Positions 1 through 9,511 of a DNA stretch of 53,289 nt are shown here, one piece after another (position 1 is the stretch's first letter; every line of letters starts with the position of its first letter). A program made the position numbers and the translations under genes. The stretch is from assembly GCA_903820505.1 (NCBI GenBank), contig CAIJHQ010000010.1, forward strand, positions 1 through 53,289, written 5' to 3'. The notes beneath the pieces are model-generated. The model had not been told where the DNA came from and made no database searches. It saw only the letters and a program-made list of their open reading frames with translations. Origin of the DNA: Candidatus Omnitrophota bacterium (GTDB lineage: Bacteria; Omnitrophota; Omnitrophia; Omnitrophales; Aquincolibacteriaceae).

Positions 1-3000
1 AGTTGTCTGCATGGAAAAGAGACGCTCGATCCCGGCCTGGATGTTCCGGTCGATCTGCGGCGCGCTGAACTTTCCCTCCTCGAGGACCGGAAGGATCTCC
101 TTCAGATAGAGAAGAGGGTACACCGTAGAAGTCGTTTGCTCCACGCACCCGTAAGGATATTCGATCAGGTATTTGAGCGCTCCGAGGAACTGTACTGAAG
201 GAAGCGCGGACACGACGAGCCGCTGCGACCCCGTTCCTTTCAGCCAATCCGAAGGCAGTTTAATTTCAGCTTTCCCCGGGATTTTGACCGTGCCCGTAGC
301 GCCAACCACCGTGTAAGCCGCGGCCGGCCTGACGGAGAGTTCGGTCGTCTGCTCCGCCTGTTCGCTGCCGAGCTTCACATGTGCCTTGATCGCCGCTTTC
401 CCGGCCTGCGCGGAAGCGACAACGTCGAACTCCACGACCGCCTCAGTGCCCTGCTTTGCGGGAACCGTCACGACCGGGGCGGATGTGATCCTGAAATCCG
501 CGGGAACTTCCAAAGAGACCTTCGCTTCTCCGTTTTTCCCCGTTTCATTGAAAACGCTCACGGGCACCGTGAACTGATCGCCCGGCGCGAGGAACCGCGG
601 CAAAGCGGCTTCGGCCATGAGCGGCGACGCGACTTTCATTCCCGCTTCACCGTTCCCGAAATCCTTTTCCGCGCTGGCGACCGTCATGAGCCGCAGCTTT
701 CCGGTGAATTCCTTGGGGACCGTAAATTCGGCAACCGCCTGTCCCTTCGCGTCGGTCCTGATGTTGCTTTGCCATAAAGCGACCGGAACGACGCGTTTTA
801 CCGCGATCGGGTTCAAATGGTCCTTCGCGTCGTAACCGGCGTCACCCGAGGGTGAAGAAATCCCGGCTACCTTCTTATTCTCGGGCTCCGGTATCAGAAA
901 CGAATAATAATCCGAGGTCTCTACCCCGTGCGCCCGCTTCCCGTAAAAGAAATCGTACGGGTTCGGGGACTTGTAGGCCGTAAGCTGGAGGATCCCTTCG
1001 TCCACCAGAGCGACCGAAAGTTCGGCATCCCCCACCGCCTTTGAATCCCTCAGGACCGAAAGCTCCGCCTTTACTTTTTCACCCGGCCTGACAGATCCCG
1101 GGAGTTTCGATACGACACCAAGCTTGTGCTGGCTTTCTCCGATCATCAGCGGGATCACACCGTACGCCCGGTGCGCGGCCCACTTTTCGCCCTTCACGAT
1201 CGGGCGGATGACGGTCACGGAACAGTACGCGTTCGGTGAAAATGAAGCGTCGACCGGTAAAGTGACCTGCTGGGTCGCGTCCGCAAGGTTCACCACGGTC
1301 GCCGAAAGCACGCGGTCCTGGGTCACCGTGATAAGCGCTTTTCCTTTGAACGGCGATTTGATCAATAATTTTGCGGTATCGCCTCCCTCATAGGTCGCCT
1401 TGTCCAGTTGAAGTTCGATCCTGTCGGGCCGTTCCATGGCCCACGGCATGACCTCACCCCACGGACCTTCCACATAGAACTTGAGGGAAGCCGTGTGTCC
1501 GCCCTGCGTACGGACCCTCAGAATATGATCGCCGTAACTTTTCGGCGTGAACGCGAAGGAACCGCCGCCTTTTCCGGAATCCACGGCCGCAGAATGAACT
1601 TCATCCTCGTGACTTTCGGAGATCCACTGATAATCCCCTTTTTTATCCTTTTTCAGGTTGCATTCCCAATTCACTTTATGGATAGCCACCTTCAATGACT
1701 CGCCGGAGACCGGCTTACCGTCCGGCGACACCACCACAAACTCAAAGTCCGTGTTCATGCCCCGGGATAAATTCCCGTCCACCTTCTTCCGAATGCCCAC
1801 ATAGGACGGGTAAGGATCGAACGCGCGTTCCTCGTGAGCGGTGATCGCCCGCCCTCCGGTTTCTCTTACCGTGGCGCCTACATCAAGCACCGCCGAAGAC
1901 GGCACCGCGATCTGCTGCCCGGGCAGTTTGAACTCGAAGACCGCTTTCCCGTCGGGCCCCGTGCGCTTCCCTTCCACGGGGATCTTCTTTTCGGAGAATT
2001 CGACGGTTTCATCTTTAAAGGAGTAGCTCTTGAGATCGGCGGGCGCGAAATCCTTCGGACGCAGGACCGCCTCGATCTCGACGGCCTTATCGGCGGCCGC
2101 GGAACCAAATGACTGAAGCGCCAGAACTTCCGCGGTGACCGCCCCGGCGGGCGCGAACCGCTTCTCCGGAACATTCAACTTCACGGAAAGACGGGCCGGC
2201 ATGAATTCTTCGACCTGGAACGCGAACGTTCCGATCGCGTCCTCCGTTCCGGGGACCTGGACCCCGGCTTCGTAGTCACCCGTCAAAGCCTCCGCGGGAA
2301 ACGCGACGTCCCATTCCGCGGTTCCCGCTTTTCCGATCAGCCCGTTCAGTTTTTTGAAAACTTTGCCGTCCGGCCGCCTGATCTCGCAGAGGACCGGGAA
2401 TGTTCCCGGGATCGTCACGCCTCTCCCCCGGACGATCGCGCGGATATGCGCGGTCTCCCCCGGCCGGTAAAGGTTCCGGTCCCCGTAAACGAACGCTTCA
2501 TAGCCAGAGCTAACATAAGGCCTGCCGTCCACGGCAAATTCCGTCTCGGAAAGGACCGTCTCCTCGATCTTGATGAAAGAAAGGTCTCCCGCGCCTGCGG
2601 CGGTCACCACGAACGGCTTTTTATCACCCGACCAGTCCACCCCTTTAAAATGGAGGAACCCGTTCCGGTCGGTGTTGGATTCAAGGATCTGCTGATTTTT
2701 CTTGCTGAAGACTTTGACGGTGGCCCCGACAACGGGGTCGGTCGTCGACAGGCGGTTGACCCAGACAAAAAGGTCGTTAGCCGACTTTTTAGCGACGATC
2801 CCCATATCCGTCGCAAGGATCAGCCGGGATCCGCTCTGCCAGACCCCCTCATCCGCCGCTTTGACCGTCAGAAAATAGAGTCCGGTCGCTTCCTTGCCCA
2901 GGACATCCCTCAGATCGACCCTGATCTCACCCTTTTCATTGCGTTTGAGCCTGGTATCGAAGGACTTCTTGACCGTATCCGGTCCGAGGTCATCCGGGAT

Positions 3001-3621
3001 CCAGTACGGCCCCATGTGATTCAGGAGATAAACGAGGTTATTGTCGTACACTTTGGCCGCCAAGGCCTCGACTTTGTCGATATTCACGGTCTCGACAGGC
3101 ACGGTCTGACTGCCGTCCATCAGGAGATACTGGCCGTTCGTCTTGAAATCAAGACCGGGTTCATAATCCGGAAAGACCACGGTTTGCGTCTTCCCTTCAT
3201 TAAGCTTCCTGCCGTCATCGGCGGGGACGCCCTTCAGGACCTCGACTGTGTATTCCTCTCCCGGTTTGAAATCCCCGTAAAGGCTAAGCCCCCACCCGGC
3301 TTGCTCCACCCGGACCGTCTTTTCAGGGGTGATCGACACGTATCCCTTGGCGGCTTCCGGGGCCGGACATGCCGAAAAATTGACGCGAATGTAGCTTCCG
3401 TTACCTTCCGACTTGGCTTCGATGGACTCCACCTTGAAGACGACCGGAGCATGAGCCCTGTCCGAAGGCCTTGAAGGCATCCCCCGAAGAACGTTCCGGG
3501 TCATGGACCCGATGCGGCCCTGGTGTTCCAGGACCGAGATGATCTTGATAAGGCCGAGTGTGTTGAGGGTGACAAAAAGCAGAGTGATCCAGATCCATTT
3601 CTTCTTGAACGGGGCGGGCAT
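1..3621 (-). CDS. Bacterial alpha-2-macroglobulin (thioester type), 3' end cut by window
   Basis: The minus-strand frame is open from the ATG at 3621 to the window edge, giving 1207 visible residues of a protein that is usually 1500-1900 aa. It starts with a lysine patch and a hydrophobic segment (residues about 8-27) that looks like a signal anchor, so it should sit in the periplasm on the inner membrane. An MG2-type motif (LYRPGETAHIRA) lies near residue 410. The bait-region-like domain (VDEGILQLTAY) is near 910. The thioester motif YGCVEQ has its Cys at residue 1159. Family knowledge: such proteins trap attacking proteases covalently and are often paired with PBP1C, whose gene could lie just beyond position 1. 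A GGAGG ribosome site lies 9 nt before the ATG, which fixes the start. The terminator at 3838-3861 isolates it from the efflux operon upstream. Confidence 0.9.
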   Translation of the reverse strand, partial: MPAPFKKKWIWITLLFVTLNTLGLIKIISVLEHQGRIGSMTRNVLRGMPSRPSDRAHAPVVFKVESIEAKSEGNGSYIRVNFSACPAPEAAKGYVSITPEKTVRVEQAGWGLSLYGDFKPGEEYTVEVLKGVPADDGRKLNEGKTQTVVFPDYEPGLDFKTNGQYLLMDGSQTVPVETVNIDKVEALAAKVYDNNLVYLLNHMGPYWIPDDLGPDTVKKSFDTRLKRNEKGEIRVDLRDVLGKEATGLYFLTVKAADEGVWQSGSRLILATDMGIVAKKSANDLFVWVNRLSTTDPVVGATVKVFSKKNQQILESNTDRNGFLHFKGVDWSGDKKPFVVTAAGAGDLSFIKIEETVLSETEFAVDGRPYVSSGYEAFVYGDRNLYRPGETAHIRAIVRGRGVTIPGTFPVLCEIRRPDGKVFKKLNGLIGKAGTAEWDVAFPAEALTGDYEAGVQVPGTEDAIGTFAFQVEEFMPARLSVKLNVPEKRFAPAGAVTAEVLALQSFGSAAADKAVEIEAVLRPKDFAPADLKSYSFKDETVEFSEKKIPVEGKRTGPDGKAVFEFKLPGQQIAVPSSAVLDVGATVRETGGRAITAHEERAFDPYPSYVGIRKKVDGNLSRGMNTDFEFVVVSPDGKPVSGESLKVAIHKVNWECNLKKDKKGDYQWISESHEDEVHSAAVDSGKGGGSFAFTPKSYGDHILRVRTQGGHTASLKFYVEGPWGEVMPWAMERPDRIELQLDKATYEGGDTAKLLIKSPFKGKALITVTQDRVLSATVVNLADATQQVTLPVDASFSPNAYCSVTVIRPIVKGEKWAAHRAYGVIPLMIGESQHKLGVVSKLPGSVRPGEKVKAELSVLRDSKAVGDAELSVALVDEGILQLTAYKSPNPYDFFYGKRAHGVETSDYYSFLIPEPENKKVAGISSPSGDAGYDAKDHLNPIAVKRVVPVALWQSNIRTDAKGQAVAEFTVPKEFTGKLRLMTVASAEKDFGNGEAGMKVASPLMAEAALPRFLAPGDQFTVPVSVFNETGKNGEAKVSLEVPADFRITSAPVVTVPAKQGTEAVVEFDVVASAQAGKAAIKAHVKLGSEQAEQTTELSVRPAAAYTVVGATGTVKIPGKAEIKLPSDWLKGTGSQRLVVSALPSVQFLGALKYLIEYPYGCVEQTTSTVYPLLYLKEILPVLEEGKFSAPQIDRNIQAGIERLFSMQTT

Positions 3622-3830
3622 TTTAGCGGTCCTCCGGTTATGTCGCGTGGTTTTCCTTAAAGCAAGGGACAGTGATTACGACTGGATCCGAAAAAACTGA
3701 ATACCATAAAAACTAGCAAATTAGATCTTTTGAATTTTCCCGAACTGACCCGCTGAAAGCGACGGCTCCCTGGAGCTTTTAGCGTCCCACCGGCCGCGAT
3801 CCTAAAACAGCCGTTACGCCTTTCAAAAAT

Positions 3831-3870
3831 AAAAAATCCCAACCGGCTCCTTCGGGTTGGGAGTTTTTAT
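3831..3870. terminator. Rho-independent terminator, A/T tracts on both sides
   Basis: CCCAACC (3838-3844) pairs with GGTTGGG (3855-3861) around a short loop. An A-rich run stands on the left and GAGTTTTTATTT on the right, so it can work in both directions. On the minus strand it ends transcription from the efflux operon before the alpha-2-macroglobulin gene. Confidence 0.8.
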
Positions 3871-3983
3871 TTGTCGTCTATGTATATGTCAACCGCCGGC
3901 TCCACGGAGGCAAGATCACAGACCTGATTTCCTCTGACCGGGCATGTCCAGATAGCGAACGATCTAAAAACCGGTTCAGAATG
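3871..3983 (-). repeat. Intergenic element copy A (short, diverged)
   Basis: Over about 100 nt this matches the copies at 10724 and 22494. Shared landmarks are TATGTATATGTCAA, TCCACGGAGG, a GACC(T/C)GATTTC block and a TGTCCAGAT block. It stops before the part that carries most of the GGACAT hexamers. As in the other copies, it lies 3' of a minus-strand operon and just before a terminator. Confidence 0.65.
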
Positions 3984-4045
3984 ATAAAATCAAGACAGTA
4001 TCCGTCTATAAGCGGAGGAGCTGCTGGTTGAATCCTTCAAGATCT

Positions 4046-5449
4046 TTACTTTTTTAATTCCTCGGGCTGCCAGCCGCCACCGAGCGCGCGGTAAAGCTGG
4101 ACATAAGAGATCAGCTGGGAGCCTATCGTACGGGCAAGCGTATTTTGAGCGTTATAATACTGCTGGTCTGCGTCCAGGACCTCGGTGTAACTGGAAAGCC
4201 CGCCTTCATAACGGGCCTTGGAAAGCTTCACCGCTTCGGCCAAAGCAGCGACCTGCTTCTCCTGTTCGGCCCGCACGACCTTTAATTTTTCGATATTTGC
4301 CAAAGCGTCCGCAACTTCACGGAACGCGCCGGTCACACTCTGTTTGTAATAGGCAACGGCCTGACGCCATTTGGCCTGGGCGGCCTTGTAGTAATAGACA
4401 TTCTTTCCGCCCTTGAAGAGAGGCATATCCACATCACCGCCGATCGACCACGTATAGCCCTTCCCATTAAAGATCTGCGAAGGGCGTTCACCCTCTCCGC
4501 CTATGAAATTTTTCAGGTTCACCTTCGGCATGAACTCCCCGACCGCAACCCCCATCGAAGCGTTCGCCGCTCTTAAGAGTTGTTCCGCTTCCATAATGTC
4601 CGGACGGCGCTTGAGTATCTCGGAAGGAAGACCTGTGCCCGGCAGACCCGGAGTAAATCCTTCTTTTTCGATAGCCTCGGTCCTTGTGATCGGTCCGGGA
4701 TTCCTGCCGAGTAATGCCGAAAGTTTGTTCTCCTGGATCTCGATCTGACGCTCGACATCGGGGATATTGGCCGCCGTTTGATCATAATCGGCTTGGGCCC
4801 GCGCCACCTCAAGCCCCGAAGCCACCCCGCCCTGCTGGCGCTTCTGGAAAAGGTCCAGATTTTCACTGCGCGTCTTAAGGGTCTTCTTGGAGATATCAAG
4901 CTCCAGATCCAGTTCCAGAAGCGAAAAATAGGTTTGAGCGGCATCGGAGACGAGCGTCACCATCACACCGCGGCGGGCGTCTTCCGTGGCCAAATATTCT
5001 GCCCGGGAGGCACGGATCGACTGCCGGATCTTTCCCCAAACGTCCATTTCCCAGGCTGTGCTGAAACCGCCGGTGAACGTGGAGGTCAGGCGGTCGAGAC
5101 CCGGATAAAGCGCCTGCGAATTCCGGTCCCTTGAGATACTGCTCGTCAGATCCGTTTGAGGAAGGATCTGGGACCGGGTCACGCCCACCATGGCACGGGC
5201 CTCATCCACGCGCGCGGCCGCGGCACGCAGATCGTAGTTATTGAGCAGCGTCTCGCGGATAAGTTCCTGCAACGACTTATCGTCAAAGACCTTCCACCAG
5301 GGCAGGTTGACCATCGACTCCCCTTGTTCCAGGGTCTGGTAACTCCGGTAACTCTGAGGCAGTTCGATGGTAGGCTCGTGATACCGGGGACCGATCGCAC
5401 AACCGGAAACCAGGATCGCAAGAATAAAAACAGCCGTCACGAATTTCAT
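4046..5449 (-). CDS. TolC/OprM-family outer-membrane efflux lipoprotein
   Basis: 467 aa. The signal peptide ends in the lipobox LVSGC (Cys at about residue 16), so the mature protein should be lipid-anchored to the outer membrane. The rest shows the two helical OEP repeats of the NodT/OprM family (DEARAMVGVTRSQILPQ near 120; RRPDIMEAEQLLRAANASMGV near 290; a second SQI/LISYVQLYRALGGGW block at the C-terminus). It forms the outer-membrane channel for the ABC efflux proteins encoded upstream. The start was placed at the second Met (5449) because GGAGG stands 7 nt before it; a longer frame to 5479 has no ribosome site. It is the last gene of the efflux operon, 104 nt after the permease gene. Confidence 0.93.
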   Translation of the reverse strand: MKFVTAVFILAILVSGCAIGPRYHEPTIELPQSYRSYQTLEQGESMVNLPWWKVFDDKSLQELIRETLLNNYDLRAAAARVDEARAMVGVTRSQILPQTDLTSSISRDRNSQALYPGLDRLTSTFTGGFSTAWEMDVWGKIRQSIRASRAEYLATEDARRGVMVTLVSDAAQTYFSLLELDLELDISKKTLKTRSENLDLFQKRQQGGVASGLEVARAQADYDQTAANIPDVERQIEIQENKLSALLGRNPGPITRTEAIEKEGFTPGLPGTGLPSEILKRRPDIMEAEQLLRAANASMGVAVGEFMPKVNLKNFIGGEGERPSQIFNGKGYTWSIGGDVDMPLFKGGKNVYYYKAAQAKWRQAVAYYKQSVTGAFREVADALANIEKLKVVRAEQEKQVAALAEAVKLSKARYEGGLSSYTEVLDADQQYYNAQNTLARTIGSQLISYVQLYRALGGGWQPEELKK

Positions 5450-5553
5450 TGAATATCCTCCGTTTTCCAATGTTGGCAAAAATTATAAGATCTTATCCGC
5501 ATTTTTTCGAATTATACCTGTTGCATCAGGCCAAGTCGAGGCGGAACAGGCGC

Positions 5554-6678
5554 CTACTTCGTCACCGCGATCGATTTCCGGAAAAGGCTGAGACTGTAAA
5601 CGAAAAAGACAAGGCCGATCGCGCCGACCATCAGGAATTGACGCCAGACCGCGCTAAAGCCGCCTCCCCGGTAAATGATCACCTGGGAGAAACTGACAAA
5701 ATGCCTCGACGGCAAAAAGAAAGTGATGTTCTGGAGCCATCCCGGCTGACTTTCAACGGGCGTCGATCCGCCGGACAGCAGCATCAGCACAAGGACCACC
5801 AGGATGTTCAAAAGCGCGAACTGCGCCATGGACCGAGAGATCGTCCCGAGGAATATCCCGAGCGCCGTCGCAAAGAAAAGATAGAGGATAACGCCGAGAA
5901 ACCACAGAAGGTGCGAACCGGCGAACGGCACCTTCAGCGCCATCTGGACCACCAAGAAAAGAGAGGTCGCGGTCGCGAGCAGGATCACCAGGCCGTTGGC
6001 CCAGACTTTCGCCATGGCGATCTCAAAAGCGGTCAGCGGCATCACGAGCAGGTGCTCCAGCGTTCCGTGCTCGCGTTCCCTGATGACCGCGGCGCCCGTC
6101 AGGACGATCGTCAGCAGAGAGATCTGATTGATAATGGCCACCACGCTCAAGAACCAGGAGGCTGTCCCGTTCGGATTGAAAAGCTTGCGGATGATCAGCT
6201 GGACGGGCCCGGAATCCTGTTCATCCGTGCGTTTCAAATAATTCGAGATGCGTTTGTTAACGATGCTCTTGATGTAGGTCGTGCCGATCCCGGCCTGCTG
6301 CATGGCCGTCGCGTCGATATTGATCTGGATCTCCGGATTCCGCCCGGCCCGGAGATCGTCCTCGAACTGCGGCGGGATCCCGACGACGAACATGAACAAA
6401 CCTTTATCCATCGCGTCTTCCGTTTCTCTTGCGTCGATCTTTTTCGGAGCCTGGAACCGCGGCGGATAAAAGGCATTGATCAGTTCCTTGGACAGCGCCG
6501 AGTTATCCTCATCCACAAAAGCGATCGACGCGTTATTCACTTCATTCGACGTGCCTGTCGCCTGAATGTAGACGGCCATGGTAAAGGCATAGATGACGAA
6601 GAGAAGCATCACCTTGTCGCTTATCAGGCTGCGGATCTCCTTGATACCGAGCCAAAAAATATTCAAGAGCGATGTCAT
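5554..6678 (-). CDS. yhhJ: ABC-2 type permease, YhhJ-like
   Basis: 374 aa, the length of E. coli YhhJ. There is one N-terminal membrane segment (about residues 18-38), a large periplasmic domain (40-175), then five hydrophobic segments to the C-terminus, typical of the ABC2_membrane_3 family. The motif REREHGTLEHLLVMP near residue 205 is the usual cytoplasmic coupling helix. Its ATPases are supplied by the RbbA-like protein encoded one nucleotide upstream (stop TAG, then C, then ATG at 6678). This coupling and an AGGAG ribosome site decide the start over the longer frame to 6753. Role by family: half of an inner-membrane exporter working with the HlyD-type adaptor. The symbol rests on operon architecture and length. 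Confidence 0.88.
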   Translation of the reverse strand: MTSLLNIFWLGIKEIRSLISDKVMLLFVIYAFTMAVYIQATGTSNEVNNASIAFVDEDNSALSKELINAFYPPRFQAPKKIDARETEDAMDKGLFMFVVGIPPQFEDDLRAGRNPEIQINIDATAMQQAGIGTTYIKSIVNKRISNYLKRTDEQDSGPVQLIIRKLFNPNGTASWFLSVVAIINQISLLTIVLTGAAVIREREHGTLEHLLVMPLTAFEIAMAKVWANGLVILLATATSLFLVVQMALKVPFAGSHLLWFLGVILYLFFATALGIFLGTISRSMAQFALLNILVVLVLMLLSGGSTPVESQPGWLQNITFFLPSRHFVSFSQVIIYRGGGFSAVWRQFLMVGAIGLVFFVYSLSLFRKSIAVTK

Positions 6679-6679
6679 G

Positions 6680-9478
6680 CTATTTCTCCTGCTTTCTGAG
6701 CCCGAGCATGCTGACCGCCCAGAAGATCGGGATGCAACAGGCCAGAAAAACAATATCCTGAACCATCAGTCCGGGGCTGAGCCCCTTGGTATAGGCTCCA
6801 ACGCTGGAGTGCATGTAATAAGTGGTCGGCCAGATCGAGCCTATGAGCCGGGCCTTCCCCATCAGCGTCGACACCGGCTGCAGGAGACCCGAGAACTGAA
6901 TGGTCGGGGTGATCGTAAGGATCGCGGTCACGAAGACGGCCGCGACCTGGCTCGTGGTGAAACTCGAGATGAGCATCCCGATGCCGGTCGTCGCCGTAAC
7001 ATAAAGCAGTGTGGTGAACGTCAGGAGCAGAAAACTTCCTTTGACCGGGACACCAAAAATGACCAGCGCCATGGCGGCCAAGATAAAAAAGTTGAGCATC
7101 GCGATCGCAATGTAGGGCAGCTGTTTTCCCAGAAGGTATTCCAGTTTTCCGGTCGGCGTAACATAGAAATTGATCATGGAGCCCAATTCTTTCTCGCGCA
7201 CGATACTGACCGCCATCAGGATCGCCGGGATCAGGACCAAAAGGAGGGCCGGAATGCTCGGCACGATCGAGTAGACGCTTTCAAACGTGGGGTTGTACAT
7301 GTAACGCTCTTCAAAGGTCGCCGTATCCTTCGGGGGGCTCACCTGCAACCCGTTCGCCGGGTTTTGGAGCATGGTATTATTGACCGCCTGAACATATTGG
7401 GCGACGGTCTCGCCGCGGAAGGTCATGGCCGCGTCCACCTGGGCCAGGACCTCGGGGGCATTCCCCCGGCGAAAATCCCTGCCGAAATTGGGCGGGATCT
7501 CAATGACCACCGAAACATCATCCGCCTGCAGCCGTCGCAGGCCTTCTTCGGCGGAACGGACCGGCGCCGTACGGGCGAAATAGCGGGGCGATCCGGCGAA
7601 TTGTTCGAGATAAGCGCGGCTTTCCGGCGACTGGTCAAGATCGAACGAGGCGTAGCGAACGTGTTCGATATCGGTAGTGATCCCGAAACCGAAGACGAGC
7701 ATCAACAACGCGGAGCCGACGAACGAGAAGACCAATCGCACCGGATCGCGGAGGATCTGCATGGTTTCATTGCGGGCATACGCGAACATCCGGCCGAGCC
7801 GCAGCCGGAAACCGGAAGGCGCCGATGCTTTTGAGGCCGCATGCTGAACGGCCGCGGCGGGCGCTCTGCCGGGAGCCTTATCTTTGTTTTGGGCGCCGGA
7901 TGCGTCGTCGGCAACGGCATCTTCCATACAACCGATGAACGCATCCTCCAGGTTGGGGGCGCCGCGCGCTTCGATCAGTTTTTGCGGAGCGTCACATGCC
8001 AGCACCTTCCCCGCGTTCATAAGCGAGATCCGGTCGCAGCGCATGCCTTCGTTCATGAAGTGCGTCGTGATGAAGATCGTCACCCCCTGTTTTCGCGAAA
8101 GGTCGACCAACAGTTCCCAAAAGCTGTCCCTCGCGACGGGATCGACACCCGAGGTGGGCTCGTCCAGGATCAGTATTTTAGGTTCATGCAAAACGGCAAC
8201 CGCCAGCGAAAGCCTCTGACGCAAGCCCATGGGCAAAGAGTCGGCCAGGGAATCGAGATGCGGACCCAGTCCGAATTTTTCAACGAGCTCCTTGATGCGC
8301 GCGTCCGCCTTTTTGGACGGAATGTGATACAGGAGAGCGTCCAGCACCAGGTTCTGGCGAACGGTCAGCTCGCCGTATAGCGAGAACGCCTGCGTCATGT
8401 AGCCGAGTTTTTTTCGCACTTCGATGCTTCCGGCTTCAACGGAACTTCCAAAAAGCGTCGCGGTCCCTTCGGTCGGCGGCAGCAGTCCCGTCAGCATTTT
8501 CATGGTCGTGGATTTACCGCAACCGTTGGACCCGAGAAAACCAAAGATCTCTCCGCACTCGATCGACAGGCTGACGTGGTCCACCGCGGTGAAACTGCCA
8601 AAACGCCGGGTCAGTCCTTTGGCATCGATAACGATCTCGGATTTTCCCGCCGCACGCGGCGGGATGACGAGTTCCGTATGCCCGCTGCGTTTTTCTTCCG
8701 GAAGCAATCCGATGAAGCACGCCTCCAGATCCTTAGTGCCGGTCCTTTTCATCAATTCCGCCGGCGTTCCCGTAGCCAGCACCTTTCCGGCGTCCATCGC
8801 CACGATCCAGTCCCATTTTTGAGCTTCATCCATATAAGCGGTGGAAATGAGAACGCTCATGCCGGGACGGCCGGCGCGAATGTCGTCAATGAGCGTCCAG
8901 AATTGCCGGCGCGAGAGCGGGTCGACGCCGGTGGTGGGTTCATCAAGGATCAGGAGATCCGGTTCGTGGACCAACGCCCCGCAGAGCCCTACCTTTTGCT
9001 TCATTCCGCCCGAAAGCTTGCCGGCAGGACGATCGGCGAACGGACCGAGCCCCGTGGCATTGAGCAATTCCGTGATGCGGACCGGACGTTCCGCGGGAGA
9101 CAACCCGAAAAGTTGCGCCATGAAATCAACGTTGTCATAAACGCTGAGTTCCAGGTAAAGGTTCTTTCCCAATCCCTGAGGCATGTAGGCGATCCGGGGA
9201 CACGCGTCGCGCCGGTGCGCGCCGTCGGCCATATCCCCGTTCAGGACGGTCACTTTCCCCTGTTGTATCTTTTTCGATCCGGCGATCAGGGCCATGAGCG
9301 TCGACTTGCCGACGCCGTCAGGACCGATGATGCCGACCATGAGGCCGCTCGGGACATCGAGGGAAATACCGTCAAGCGCCAGAACTTTGCCGTAACGGTG
9401 GGTGACGTCTTGAATGGAAACGACCGGTTTGCCCACGAACTCAGCCTGAGATCGTTTTAAAGCGGATAACTCCACCAT
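6680..9478 (-). CDS. rbbA: RbbA-like fused ABC transporter: two ATPases plus permease
   Basis: 932 aa (E. coli RbbA is about 911). NBD1 has Walker A GPDGVGKST (52-60), signature LSGGMKQK and Walker B LLILDEPTTGVDP. NBD2 has Walker A GSNGCGKST, Walker B ILILDEPTSGVDP and a degenerate signature, LPMGLRQR, where LSGGQ is expected. From about residue 560 an ABC-2 permease domain follows, with a first membrane helix, a large periplasmic loop and a C-terminal membrane bundle. The KELGSMINFYVTP coupling motif lies near 745. One polypeptide thus carries both ATPases and half of the membrane part; the YhhJ-like protein gives the other half. RbbA was also reported as a ribosome-associated ATPase in E. 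coli; nothing here tests that role. The gene starts 33 nt after the adaptor gene. Confidence 0.93.
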   Translation of the reverse strand: MVELSALKRSQAEFVGKPVVSIQDVTHRYGKVLALDGISLDVPSGLMVGIIGPDGVGKSTLMALIAGSKKIQQGKVTVLNGDMADGAHRRDACPRIAYMPQGLGKNLYLELSVYDNVDFMAQLFGLSPAERPVRITELLNATGLGPFADRPAGKLSGGMKQKVGLCGALVHEPDLLILDEPTTGVDPLSRRQFWTLIDDIRAGRPGMSVLISTAYMDEAQKWDWIVAMDAGKVLATGTPAELMKRTGTKDLEACFIGLLPEEKRSGHTELVIPPRAAGKSEIVIDAKGLTRRFGSFTAVDHVSLSIECGEIFGFLGSNGCGKSTTMKMLTGLLPPTEGTATLFGSSVEAGSIEVRKKLGYMTQAFSLYGELTVRQNLVLDALLYHIPSKKADARIKELVEKFGLGPHLDSLADSLPMGLRQRLSLAVAVLHEPKILILDEPTSGVDPVARDSFWELLVDLSRKQGVTIFITTHFMNEGMRCDRISLMNAGKVLACDAPQKLIEARGAPNLEDAFIGCMEDAVADDASGAQNKDKAPGRAPAAAVQHAASKASAPSGFRLRLGRMFAYARNETMQILRDPVRLVFSFVGSALLMLVFGFGITTDIEHVRYASFDLDQSPESRAYLEQFAGSPRYFARTAPVRSAEEGLRRLQADDVSVVIEIPPNFGRDFRRGNAPEVLAQVDAAMTFRGETVAQYVQAVNNTMLQNPANGLQVSPPKDTATFEERYMYNPTFESVYSIVPSIPALLLVLIPAILMAVSIVREKELGSMINFYVTPTGKLEYLLGKQLPYIAIAMLNFFILAAMALVIFGVPVKGSFLLLTFTTLLYVTATTGIGMLISSFTTSQVAAVFVTAILTITPTIQFSGLLQPVSTLMGKARLIGSIWPTTYYMHSSVGAYTKGLSPGLMVQDIVFLACCIPIFWAVSMLGLRKQEK

Positions 9479-9511
9479 TAGTTTCCCAAGTCACCTTGCG
9501 GGTTTTGTGAT

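Larger units (their letters stand above)
3622..4045. other. Intergenic gap with terminator and repeat copy A
   Basis: No credible gene is seen. The gap holds the 3' flank of the efflux operon, copy A of the three-copy intergenic element (3871-3983), the terminator hairpin (3838-3861) and the ribosome site of the alpha-2-macroglobulin gene. Short ORFs here lack ribosome sites. Confidence 0.7.

Noticed and set aside
2446-3474. Long plus-strand ORF (342 aa)
   Set aside because: It is antisense to the alpha-2-macroglobulin gene, compositionally driven (Arg/Asp-rich), with no domain or ribosome site.
5449-7834. Long plus-strand ORFs of 416 and 413 aa
   Set aside because: They are antisense readings of the permease and RbbA-like genes. 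The sequence is Arg/His/Asp-rich with no family match; the minus-strand proteins have full motifs.
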